The notes below the pieces were generated by a model. The model was not told the origin of the DNA, searched no databases, and saw only the letters and a list, made by a program, of their open reading frames with translations. The position numbers and the translations under genes were made by a program. Of a stretch of DNA of 64,000 nucleotides, positions 18,507-25,912 are shown one piece after another. Where the stretch lies: positions 1-64,000 of the forward strand of contig JAVHLP010000006.1 in the NCBI GenBank assembly GCA_031082145.1, given 5' to 3'. Numbering within the stretch: position 1 is the first letter of the stretch; every line of letters begins with the position of its first letter. Origin of the DNA: a bacterium (GTDB lineage Bacteria; Bacillota; Sulfobacillia; UBA995).

Positions 18507-18543
18507 GGAACCCCCCGCCTCATATGATGGTGTGGGGGGTTCC
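18507..18543 (+). promoter_or_regulatory. Stem-loop covering the SD of the next gene
   Basis: GGAACCCCCC (18507-18516) pairs perfectly with GGGGGGTTCC (18534-18543) around a 17-nt loop. It follows the metK stop by 6 nt. The G-run in its 3' arm is the only SD for the ATG at 18546. There is no T tract, so it could act on translation of that gene or as a 3' end for metK mRNA. Confidence 0.5.
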
Positions 18544-18545
18544 GG

Positions 18546-19040
18546 ATGATGGGTGAACCCTGGCTGTTTCTGGTCTCGCTGTTGGGCGTCTTGGCCGCCG
18601 CCTACTTCATGGTATGGGTGGGCGGCCGGGTGAGGGAATTGGTCTCGCCGGCCGGAGTGCCCTTGCTAAGCCTGCTGGTCGTCGCCCACAACGCTTCCTC
18701 CTGGGTGGAGGGACTGGTACGCGAGATCTACCGGGTGGAGGAGGCCTGGGGCGGGGGCCGTCTGCGCTTCGAGGTAGCTGCCGTTGACGCCGGTTCCACC
18801 GACGAGACGCCCCTCATCCTGGAACGCCTGCGGCGGGAGTACGCTTCCCTGAAGGTGCTGACGGCTGCTCCCGGAGGGCAGCCACCGCTGGAAGTGGGGA
18901 TGGAAGCCTGCCACAGCCCACTGGTACTGGTCCTCCGGGCCGGGGGAGAAGCCGAGCCGCGCTGGGTCCTGCGAACCGTCCATGCCTTGCTGGGGCGACC
19001 CCCGGCCCGGGCGGTGGAGGAGAAGCGCCCCGGACGGTAG
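18546..19040 (+). CDS. Membrane-anchored glycosyltransferase-2-like protein
   Basis: A 164-residue protein with one N-terminal membrane segment (about residues 5-27) followed by a partial GT-A fold. SLLVVAHNASSWVEGLVREI resembles the nucleotide-binding start of GT2 enzymes, and DAGSTDETPLILERL resembles their DxSxDxT loop. The fold ends before the acceptor-binding half and there is no DxD motif, so catalytic activity is doubtful. The SD lies in the stem-loop described just upstream. The role is unknown. Confidence 0.6.
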   Translation: MMGEPWLFLVSLLGVLAAAYFMVWVGGRVRELVSPAGVPLLSLLVVAHNASSWVEGLVREIYRVEEAWGGGRLRFEVAAVDAGSTDETPLILERLRREYASLKVLTAAPGGQPPLEVGMEACHSPLVLVLRAGGEAEPRWVLRTVHALLGRPPARAVEEKRPGR

Positions 19041-19066
19041 AAACCGGTGACCGGGGCGGTGGTTCC

Positions 19067-21319
19067 TTGCCCGAGACGATCCAGGGGACCGTCGAGCGTA
19101 TTACCTACCACAACGCCGACAACCACTACACGGTGGCCCGGCTCGTCCCCTCCGGCCCGCAGCGAGGCTCGCGACGGCGGGCGGTTCCCGACCACGATCT
19201 GATCACGGTGGTCGGCTACTTCCCGTCTCTCGGCGTCGGGGAGTCGATCCGCCTCCAGGGCGACTGGGTGGTCCACCCGGAGTACGGTCGCCAGTTCAAG
19301 GCTGAAGCCCACGAGCTGATCCTGCCCACCACCGCCGCCGGGATAGAGAAATACCTCGGCTCGGGGACGATCCGGGGGGTGGGTCCGGTCACCGCTCGCC
19401 GGCTGGTGGCAGCCTTTGGCGTGGCCACCCTGGACGTGATCGAGACCGAACCCGAACGGCTCACCGGGGTGGAGGGAATCGGTGCCGTGCGGGCCGAGGT
19501 TATCGCCCGCTCGCTGGCCGAACACCGCGACATTCGCGACATCATGATTTTCCTCCAATCCCATGGTGTTACCCCGGGCTACGCCGCCCGCATCCACCGC
19601 CACTACGGGCGAGACACGGTGGCGGTGATCCGTGAGAATCCCTACCGGTTGGCCGACGAGGTCTTCGGCATCGGCTTCCGGACCGCCGATCGGATCGCGG
19701 CCAGCCTGGGTGTGGAACCTGCCTCTCCCTACCGGGTGCGGGCGGGCGTCCGCCACGTGCTGGGCGAGGCCTCGGGCGACGGTCACGTCTACCTGCCCCG
19801 GGAGGTCCTGGTAGAACAGGCCGCGGAAGTCCTGGCCATCAGCCCCGACCTGGTCGAGGGGGCCCTGGACGGGCTGGCGGCTGAGGGCGAGCTTGCGATC
19901 GAGGAGGGGAGCCGGTCCCCCTGGCCAACCGGAGACGAGGCCCCGGGGCCGGCTGTCTACCTCACGCATCTATACCGGGCGGAGACGGGCGTCGCCGGCC
20001 GGCTGGCCGCGCTGGTGGCCGAGCGCCCCCTCTACGACGACCCCGGCGAGTTGCGGGCGGAGATCGGCCGGGCGGCGGCGGAGGCCGGCCTGGAACTCGG
20101 TCCTGAACAGGAGGACGCGGTTGAACTGGCCATGGTCTCGGGGGCGGCCGTCATCACCGGCGGGCCCGGTACCGGCAAGACCACTTGCGTGAACTGCCTG
20201 ATCCGCCTGCTCGAGGGCCGGGGACTGAAAACCGCCCTGGCGGCGCCCACCGGCCGGGCCGCCAAGCGCCTGGCGGAGGCCAGCGGGCGGCCGGCCCGAA
20301 CCATCCACCGCTTGTTGGAGTATGGCTACTCGCCAGAAACGTTCGCCCTGAGCTTCGGACGAGATGAGGACAACCCCCTGGAGGCCGATGCCATCATCAT
20401 CGACGAGGTCTCCATGGTTGACCTGCCCCTGTTCCATCACCTGCTCCTGGCGGTGCGCCCCGGAACCCGGCTTGTCCTGGTGGGGGACGTGGACCAGCTT
20501 CCCCCCGTGGGTCCGGGCAACGTGCTGCGGGACGTCATCCGGTCGGGCGCCGTCCCCGTGGCAACCCTGAACGAGATCTTCCGGCAAGCCCGGGAGAGCC
20601 TCATCGTGCTTAACGCCCACCGGGTAAACCGCGGTCAGATGCCATTGCTGAACGAGAAGGAAGGCGATTTCTTCTTCCTGCCCCGGGAGACCCCGGAAGC
20701 CATATTGGAGGAGGTGATCGCCTTGTGCTCGCGCCGGCTGCCGGCGCGGGCCAACCTGGACCCGGTGGCCGACATCCAGGTGCTGACCCCGATGCGGCGC
20801 ACCTTGATCGGGGTTGACAATCTCAACCAGGAACTGCAGCGAGTGCTCAATCCCGCCCGGCCCGGCCGTCCGGAGTTGTCGCACGGCGGCACCGTCTTCC
20901 GGCTGGGCGACAAGGTGATGCAGATCCGCAACAACTACGAGAAGGGTGTCTTCAACGGCGACATCGGCCAAGTCGAGACGGTTGACTTGGAGGCGGGGGA
21001 GATGGGGGTGGCCTTCCCCGACCCGGCAGGCCCCCGGGGAGTGCGGTACGACCGCCGTGACCTCGATGAACTGGTCCTGTCCTACGCTGTCTCCGTCCAC
21101 AAGAGCCAGGGCAGCGAGTACCCGGCGGTGGTGATCCCGGTGTCCACCCATCACTACGTGATGCTGCAGCGGAACCTTCTGTACACCGGGATCACCCGTG
21201 CCCGGCGCCTGGTGGTCCTGGTGGGTACGGCGAAGGCCCTGGCCATAGCCGTCCGTAACACCCGCGTCGATCAGAGGTGGTCGCGTCTGGCCACTCGCCT
21301 GGTGGCCGAGGTGCGGTGA
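19067..21319 (+). CDS. recD2: RecD2-type DNA helicase
   Basis: This is a 5'-3' superfamily 1 helicase acting outside RecBCD, as in Bacillus YrrC, probably in mismatch- or replication-linked repair. The 750 aa comprise an N-terminal OB-like domain (GTVERITYHN), helix-hairpin-helix repeats (EGIGAVRAEVIAR; FGIGFRTADRIA), Walker A GGPGTGKTT at 365-373, Walker B IIIDEVSMVDL, and the C-terminal UvrD-like motif VSVHKSQGSEYPAVV. The start is TTG 19067 with a weak SD. The stop overlaps comFC by 4 nt. Confidence 0.93.
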   Translation: MPETIQGTVERITYHNADNHYTVARLVPSGPQRGSRRRAVPDHDLITVVGYFPSLGVGESIRLQGDWVVHPEYGRQFKAEAHELILPTTAAGIEKYLGSGTIRGVGPVTARRLVAAFGVATLDVIETEPERLTGVEGIGAVRAEVIARSLAEHRDIRDIMIFLQSHGVTPGYAARIHRHYGRDTVAVIRENPYRLADEVFGIGFRTADRIAASLGVEPASPYRVRAGVRHVLGEASGDGHVYLPREVLVEQAAEVLAISPDLVEGALDGLAAEGELAIEEGSRSPWPTGDEAPGPAVYLTHLYRAETGVAGRLAALVAERPLYDDPGELRAEIGRAAAEAGLELGPEQEDAVELAMVSGAAVITGGPGTGKTTCVNCLIRLLEGRGLKTALAAPTGRAAKRLAEASGRPARTIHRLLEYGYSPETFALSFGRDEDNPLEADAIIIDEVSMVDLPLFHHLLLAVRPGTRLVLVGDVDQLPPVGPGNVLRDVIRSGAVPVATLNEIFRQARESLIVLNAHRVNRGQMPLLNEKEGDFFFLPRETPEAILEEVIALCSRRLPARANLDPVADIQVLTPMRRTLIGVDNLNQELQRVLNPARPGRPELSHGGTVFRLGDKVMQIRNNYEKGVFNGDIGQVETVDLEAGEMGVAFPDPAGPRGVRYDRRDLDELVLSYAVSVHKSQGSEYPAVVIPVSTHHYVMLQRNLLYTGITRARRLVVLVGTAKALAIAVRNTRVDQRWSRLATRLVAEVR

Positions 21320-22176
21320 AGCTCCTCGATGGTCTGCTGGATCTCATCTATCCCCCCGGTGGGTGCCCGCTGTGCGGTCGGCCGTCTCCCGGGTTGTGCT
21401 TCCTGTGCCGGCAGGACATCGCCTGGACGCCCCCTGACCGCTGTGCCCGCTGCAGCCGCCCGCTGCCCTCCCCGGCCGCTTCGGGGGGCGGCCCGGTCCA
21501 CCTGGTGCGTTCGGTCTGCCCCGACTGCCTCACTGCTCCCGGACGGTTCTTCCTGGCCAGGAGTCTTGGTATCTACCGGGGCCTGCTTCGGCGGGCGATC
21601 CGGCGCCTGAAGTACGGCCGCGAGACGCACCTGGCCGGCTCCCTTGGAGATCGCCTGGCCCGGGAAGTGGTGGGCCAGCAGCACCGCCCGGCCACGGACG
21701 GCCGGGGTTACGGGTTGGGGCCGGGCAGTGCCTTCCAGCTTGTGGTGCCGGTTCCTCTGCACCCCGACCGCCTGGCCCGCCGGGGGTTCAATCAGGCGGC
21801 CCTGCTGGCCACCCCGGTAGCCCGGGCCCTGGGCATACCGTGCTCGCGGCGAGGTCTTGATCGCGTCCGCACAACACCCGCCCAGGCCGGCCTGACGCGG
21901 CGCCGTCGCCTGGCCAACCTCGCCGGCGCCTTCGTCGCCGACCCGGGGGCCGTCGGGGGACGGACGGTGCTCCTGGTGGACGATGTCCTGACCACCGGCG
22001 CGACCGCCGCCGGCTGCGCCGCCGCCCTCCTCGAGGCCGGGGCCTTCCGGGTCTACGTTGCCGTCCTGGCCGTCCGGGGCCGGGGCGGGCTCGACGGCAC
22101 CGCCCCCGGCCCGAGAGGACTTTCCGGCCCGGCGTCAGAGGAATCCGGCGGTCGCTATCCCCTTCCTTCAAGGTAG
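21316..22176 (+). CDS. comFC: ComF family phosphoribosyltransferase-like protein
   Basis: ComFC acts in DNA uptake or single-strand processing during transformation. The 286 aa contain an N-terminal zinc-finger region with Cys pairs (CPLCGR, CFLCRQ, CARCSR, CPDC). A phosphoribosyltransferase fold follows, with PVPLHPDRLARRGFNQ and the PRPP loop VLLVDDVLTTGATAAG near residues 215-230. GTG 21316 overlaps the recD2 stop. The C-terminal 30 residues after VLAVRG are not part of the usual domain. Confidence 0.9.
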   Translation: MKLLDGLLDLIYPPGGCPLCGRPSPGLCFLCRQDIAWTPPDRCARCSRPLPSPAASGGGPVHLVRSVCPDCLTAPGRFFLARSLGIYRGLLRRAIRRLKYGRETHLAGSLGDRLAREVVGQQHRPATDGRGYGLGPGSAFQLVVPVPLHPDRLARRGFNQAALLATPVARALGIPCSRRGLDRVRTTPAQAGLTRRRRLANLAGAFVADPGAVGGRTVLLVDDVLTTGATAAGCAAALLEAGAFRVYVAVLAVRGRGGLDGTAPGPRGLSGPASEESGGRYPLPSR

Positions 22177-22183
22177 GCGTTGC

Positions 22184-22217
22184 GACGGCGGGCCGGATAG
22201 GTATCCGGCCCGCCGTC
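22184..22217 (+). terminator. Strong hairpin terminator after comFC
   Basis: A perfect 15-bp stem (22184-22198 with 22203-22217) has a 4-nt AGGT loop and is followed by ATTTCCC. It starts 8 nt after the comFC stop. The T tract is short, but stem strength suggests transcription ends here. Confidence 0.7.
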
Positions 22218-22698
22218 ATTTCCCGGAGACCGCCCCGGGCGGATTCGACGCCTCAGCCGACCGCCCCCGACAGGCTGTGACATTCCACAGACTTGTCCAC
22301 AGGCGAAGGGTTGATATCAAGGCTTATCAACAGAGTTGTCCCCATTATCCACAGGGCGGAGGATCCACAAATGAGACTCCTGTCGAGGGGCTTTCGACAG
22401 TTGCGCTAGCCTCGAAGCGCTCCTCAACCGACTGATCCCTCCGCCCCACGCCCCGCCCTGAGCCTCGACCCATCTCTTTGACGCAAGAACGCCGCTTCAA
22501 AGCTCATGGCTACTCCCCGCCGTCAGCAAGGTTCACTCCTCCCTGAATACCCTGCTGCAAAGACCAACCCCCAGGCTCCAGCCACCCCGGTGCCCAGAGA
22601 ACTCCGCTCGAGAGCTTCGATTCCGATTTCACGTACCCAATCGCTGACAACGAAGCGGCGGCACTCTATATCGAAACTCCAGAGGAGCATTAGCGAGC
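22218..22698 (+). other. Non-coding stretch between comFC and cspA
   Basis: No gene with coding character is seen in about 480 nt. The first 180 nt hold the DnaA-box-like cluster (listed separately) and a 7-bp inverted repeat CTGTCGA/TCGACAG at 22380-22400. From about 22440 to 22698 the G+C content is visibly lower than in neighbouring genes. The open frames there have no SD and an unnatural composition. Confidence 0.6.
22281..22370 (+). promoter_or_regulatory. Cluster of DnaA-box-like 9-mers
   Basis: All boxes lie on the same strand: TTGTCCACA (22293-22301, one mismatch), TTATCAACA (22324-22332, one mismatch), TTGTCCCCA (22336-22344, two mismatches) abutting a perfect TTATCCACA (22345-22353), and weaker CATTCCACA (22281-22289) and GGATCCACA (22361-22369). 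The palindrome TTGATATCAA (22311-22320) sits between them. Such density suggests DnaA binding. dnaA and dnaN are not nearby, so a regulatory or titration site is more likely than oriC. Confidence 0.55.
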
Positions 22699-22699
22699 G

Positions 22700-22728
22700 T
22701 TGACAAGCTTTCCGGTGCGTGGTATATT
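22700..22728 (+). promoter_or_regulatory. Sigma-A promoter of cspA
   Basis: A perfect -35 TTGACA (22700-22705), 17-bp spacer and -10 TATATT (22723-22728). The leader to the ATG at 22768 is about 33 nt and contains AGGAGGAG at 22751-22758. Confidence 0.85.
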
Positions 22729-22767
22729 CAGTTCGTCCGAGTTTAAGTTTAGGAGGAGTGCCAGACA

Positions 22768-22977
22768 ATGCTCGGCCGAGTCAAATGGTTCAACCCGGAG
22801 AAGGGGTACGGTTTCATCGAGAGGGAAGACGGGGGCGGTGACGTTTTCGTCCACTTCTCGGCCATCCAGATGGAGGGTTTCAAGACCCTCAACGAGGGAG
22901 ACGAGGTGGAGTTCGAGATAGTTGATGGGGCGCGCGGCCCGCAGGCGGCCAACGTTGTCCGACCCGGACAGAGCTAG
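22768..22977 (+). CDS. cspA: Cold-shock domain protein (RNA chaperone)
   Basis: A single cold-shock domain of 69 aa that binds single-stranded RNA or DNA and melts secondary structure. RNP1 KGYGFIE is at residues 13-19 and RNP2 VFVHFSAI near 26-33. It has a near-consensus promoter, a strong SD and its own terminator, so it should be highly expressed as a single-gene transcript. Confidence 0.95.
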   Translation: MLGRVKWFNPEKGYGFIEREDGGGDVFVHFSAIQMEGFKTLNEGDEVEFEIVDGARGPQAANVVRPGQS

Positions 22978-23004
22978 GCTCACTGCGAGACGGCAGAACA
23001 AATT

Positions 23005-23031
23005 CCCCCGGGGGACCCCCCCGGGGGTTTT
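23005..23031 (+). terminator. Intrinsic terminator of cspA
   Basis: CCCCCGGGGG (23005-23014) pairs with CCCCCGGGGG (23018-23027) around ACC, followed by TTTT. Confidence 0.85.
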
Positions 23032-23041
23032 GTCTGGGCGC

Positions 23042-23066
23042 AGGATTCTGCCCGCGGCGGGGGAAT
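23042..23066 (+). promoter_or_regulatory. Possible sigma-H promoter of hpf
   Basis: AGGATTC (23042-23048), 11 bp, then GGGGAAT (23060-23066) fits the sigma-H consensus (AGGAWWW, 11-12 bp, RNNGAAT). Sigma-H control of hpf/yvyD is known in Bacillus, which supports the reading. Confidence 0.45.
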
Positions 23067-23116
23067 ATCCTGAGTAGCAGGTCCCCCCAAGTGAGCGCCG
23101 GGAAGAGGTGAACTTC

Positions 23117-23635
23117 TTGCGAATCCGGATCAGTAGCCGCAACCTGGAAGTTACCGCCGAGGTCCGCAAGTACGTTCAGAAGAAGGTCGGCAAGCTCTCC
23201 CGCTACTTCGACGAAACCCCCACCTGTCAGGTCACCTTGGCCGTGGAGCGGGACCGGCACATCATCGAGATCACCATGGCTCTCAACGGTATGATCCTCA
23301 GGGGCCAGGAGGCCGCCGGCGACATGTTCAGTTCCATCGATCTCGTCACCGACAAGCTTGAGCGCCAGATCCGCAAGTACAAGACCCGGATCAACCGTCA
23401 CATGCGCAAGGTAGCCCTGCCCGAGGAGCTCCTCCCTGCCCCCGAGGAGGAGGACCAAGTCGTAAAGGTGAAGCGTTTTGCCATCAAACCCATGCCGGTG
23501 GAAGAAGCCGTGCTGCAGATGAACCTCCTGGGACATGACTTCTTCGTGTTCGCCAACTCCGACGACGAGCGCATCAACGTGGTTTACCGGCGGAAGGACG
23601 GCGCTTACGGCTTGATCGTGCCCGAGTGGCGCTAG
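23117..23635 (+). CDS. hpf: Long-form ribosome hibernation promoting factor
   Basis: HPF binds the 30S subunit and, in its long form, dimerises ribosomes into inactive 100S particles. At 172 aa it has the N-terminal S30AE domain (IRISSRNLEVTAEVRKYVQ, about residues 1-100). The C-terminal dimerisation domain is VKRFAIKPMPVEEAVLQMNL to IVPEW (about 118-172). TTG 23117 was chosen because GGGAAGAGG ends 9 nt upstream; the in-frame GTG 23108 lies inside that SD. In Bacillus secA follows directly; here four genes intervene. Confidence 0.92.
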   Translation: MRIRISSRNLEVTAEVRKYVQKKVGKLSRYFDETPTCQVTLAVERDRHIIEITMALNGMILRGQEAAGDMFSSIDLVTDKLERQIRKYKTRINRHMRKVALPEELLPAPEEEDQVVKVKRFAIKPMPVEEAVLQMNLLGHDFFVFANSDDERINVVYRRKDGAYGLIVPEWR

Positions 23636-23660
23636 CCCGGGGCACCAGGGGGTGCCGGCG

Positions 23661-24788
23661 ATGTACCCCGAGCGCGTTACCGCCCTCATCTTCGAGGGCG
23701 GTCAGCCCCGCCCCGGCGTCGAGCAGGTCATGGCCGACCTCCGCAAGCTGGTCGTCCTGGACAACCTCGAGAAGCTCTCGCGGGTGGGAACCATTGATCA
23801 GGCCATCCTGGTCACCAACTACCCCGACCTGGCCCAACAAGCCCGTGAGCTGGGGGTGCTGGTGGAGGCGCCCCTCCCCGGACCCTTCCATTTCGGCCGC
23901 ACACTGAAGTCCATCATTTACGCGCGAGGACTTGAAAACGTCCTCTGCATGGGAGGCGCCGCCGCCCCTCTCATCCGACCCGAGGAAATCGCCTGCCTGA
24001 CCGGCCTGCTCCGGGAACGCAAGAACGTGGTGGTGGTCAACAACGTACAATCGGCCGATATCATCGCTTTTACTCCCGCCCGGGCCATCGACCGCGTGGA
24101 ACTGCCGGCGGAAGACAACTTCCTGGGCCATCTGCTCCGGGAGGCCGGCCTCCAGCGCGTCCTCCTGCCCAACAGCGCCTGGATCAATTTCGACCTGGAC
24201 ACCCCGGCCGACCTCATGGTCATGGCGCTCCTGCCCGGACTGGGCCGGCGGACCGCCGAGGGGCTCCGCCGCCTCAACCTTGACCTCAGCCGGCTGGCAC
24301 TGGTGAAGAAACTCCTCCTGATCAAGGGGTCCGAGCTCGGCCTGATCGGCAGGGTCTCTCCGGCCGTGGTCAGCTTCATCAACCAGAACTTCGAAGCCCG
24401 GGTGCGGGTGTTCTCCGAGGAGCGCGGGATGAAGGCCCTGGGCCGGGCCGGCCGGGGCGAGGTCATCTCACTCATCGGCCTGGTCCTCGAGCGCCTGGGA
24501 CCGGCCGCTTTCATCACCTATCTGTCTCGGGTCTGCCAGGGCGCTCTTTTCGACACCCGCGTTGTCTTTGCCCAGCTGGCGCCGGGCCTGACCGACGAGG
24601 ACCGCTTCTACTCCGATCTCGGGGAACACGAGCGGATCGGGCATCCCTTCGCCCGGGAGCTGACCCGGGCCGCCGGCGAGGCCCCGATCCCCGTCGTCCT
24701 CGGCGGGCATACCCTGGTCTACGGTGGCTTGTGGGCCCTGGCGGAGACGGTTCTGGCGGAGGGAAGGGCAGGACCCCCCGGGCGGTGA
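23661..24788 (+). CDS. Uncharacterised protein with a nucleotidyltransferase-like N-terminal region
   Basis: A 375-residue protein. The start (RVTALIFEGGQPRPGVEQVM) and the downstream pattern (VLCMGGAAAPLI, VVVVNNVQSADIIAFTPA, FDLDTPADLMVMALL) resemble the MobA/GlmU-type nucleotidyltransferase fold. However, the glycine-rich signature is altered to FEGG and the basic residue is displaced, so nucleotide transfer is uncertain. The C-terminal half is helical and contains ARVRVFSEERGMKALGR. ATG 23661 has AGGGGGT 7 nt upstream. I do not know a function; it sits in a four-gene insert between hpf and secA. Confidence 0.6.
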   Translation: MYPERVTALIFEGGQPRPGVEQVMADLRKLVVLDNLEKLSRVGTIDQAILVTNYPDLAQQARELGVLVEAPLPGPFHFGRTLKSIIYARGLENVLCMGGAAAPLIRPEEIACLTGLLRERKNVVVVNNVQSADIIAFTPARAIDRVELPAEDNFLGHLLREAGLQRVLLPNSAWINFDLDTPADLMVMALLPGLGRRTAEGLRRLNLDLSRLALVKKLLLIKGSELGLIGRVSPAVVSFINQNFEARVRVFSEERGMKALGRAGRGEVISLIGLVLERLGPAAFITYLSRVCQGALFDTRVVFAQLAPGLTDEDRFYSDLGEHERIGHPFARELTRAAGEAPIPVVLGGHTLVYGGLWALAETVLAEGRAGPPGR

Positions 24789-24924
24789 CCTCCCTGGCCC
24801 TCCCGGGTTCACGGCTTCGCCGAGCCTGGATGCGCACTGGCACCGATTCTGCCGCTCCTCTGGAAGGAAATGGCCCGGCGACCTCGAAGCACGTACACCG
24901 GGCAGGGAATGGGTGAGGTCCTCG

Positions 24925-25614
24925 ATGGCGAAGGGGCCCCGGCAGACAGATGCCGCCGCTTACGAAGAGGTGATCCGCAGCATCCGGGAGGTGCTTGCCG
25001 CTCGGGTGGTAACCGGCCCCTCCGGCGCCATCGAGGAGGTTCACGTCCTGGCCGGCCCGGGCCGCCACGCCAAACAGATCGTCCGCGACATCGAGTCGGC
25101 CTGCACCGCCCAGTTCGGCGTGGCCCTGGATCACAAGAAGATCAGCGTAGCCCAGGTACGTGGCCCCGAAGGAGGAAGCCGGGGAACCCGGTTGAAACTG
25201 AAAGGGATACACCTGGGGACCGAGGGGATCCGGGTAGCGGCCAGGGTGGACCTGGAGTGGGACGGGAAGATCTTCACGGGCGAGGCGGCCGGTCACGCCT
25301 CCGGCGGCAACCGGAAGCGGCTGCTGGCGCAGGCTACCCTGGACGCGGTGGAGGAGTGCTTTCAGACCGGCGGGGCCTTTGCCCTGGAGGACGTTCACCT
25401 CTGCCCGCTGGGTCACCGCATGGTGGCCCTGGTCGGGGTCAGCCTGTTCACCCGCGAGGGTGAGGAGATGCTCACGGGATCCTCGGCGGTACGGGAGGAC
25501 GAGCGAGAAGCGATCGTCCGAGCGGCCCTGGACGCCATAAACCGGCGCCTCGGCTGGGTCTGCCGGCCCGCCCGGGAGACGCTGAACCCGTCCGGGGAGG
25601 GTGACAACGGGTAG
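24925..25614 (+). CDS. Uncharacterised conserved-looking protein
   Basis: A soluble 229-residue protein without signal peptide or membrane segment. A first block (YEEVIRSIREVLAARVV to LDHKKISVAQV, residues about 13-75) alternates helix and strand and contains GRHAKQIVRDIES. A second block (residues about 90-200) contains DGKIFTGEAAGHASGGNR and LLAQATLDAVEE. Similar proteins are found in Bacillota near secA, but I cannot assign a function. ATG 24925 has GAGGT 5 nt upstream. Confidence 0.6.
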   Translation: MAKGPRQTDAAAYEEVIRSIREVLAARVVTGPSGAIEEVHVLAGPGRHAKQIVRDIESACTAQFGVALDHKKISVAQVRGPEGGSRGTRLKLKGIHLGTEGIRVAARVDLEWDGKIFTGEAAGHASGGNRKRLLAQATLDAVEECFQTGGAFALEDVHLCPLGHRMVALVGVSLFTREGEEMLTGSSAVREDEREAIVRAALDAINRRLGWVCRPARETLNPSGEGDNG

Positions 25615-25912
25615 AAACACGATGGCGAAGGGTGGGATAGTACGGCCAGGCACCGATTGTATTCCGGACCGGCGGCTACACGCAGCAATCATCTTACTCG
25701 TACGGGAGCGGGCCCCCAGCGGAGCGGAACATCCCGGCCACCCCTAGCGGAAGGGGCCGGAGTCCACCGCAGACGGGGGGACGACTCTAACATGGCACGC
25801 CTGATGAGGGCGATCCTGGCTTTGCTGGCTTTGGTTTTGGCCGGCGGGGCTCACTTCCAGTGGGGGTAGAACCAGGAGCTGCCGGTCCGGATCCTCATCT
25901 CGGGAGGCCACT
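25615..25912 (+). other. Intergenic region before the HD-GYP gene
   Basis: About 300 nt without a conventional gene. It contains only the 25-codon hydrophobic reading frame at 25792-25869, described separately. I see no convincing sigma-A promoter or terminator here. Confidence 0.5.
25792..25869 (+). CDS. Candidate micro-ORF, hydrophobic 25-residue peptide
   Basis: ATG 25792 opens a 25-codon frame: a basic start (MARLMRA), a hydrophobic core ILALLALVLAGGA and a short aromatic tail HFQWG. A G-run (25775-25780) lies 11 nt upstream. It looks like a bare signal peptide or a small membrane peptide just ahead of the membrane-bound HD-GYP protein. The short length and imperfect SD spacing make it tentative. 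Confidence 0.3.
   Translation: MARLMRAILALLALVLAGGAHFQWG

Noticed and set aside
22314-22324. Third copy of ATATCAAGGCT, identical to the start of the operator at 56500
   Set aside because: It is not followed by CCTCAA and does not have the promoter spacing; it is part of the DnaA-box region, so chance is more likely.
22506-22703. 65-codon open frame before cspA
   Set aside because: No SD, unnatural composition and it runs into the cspA promoter.
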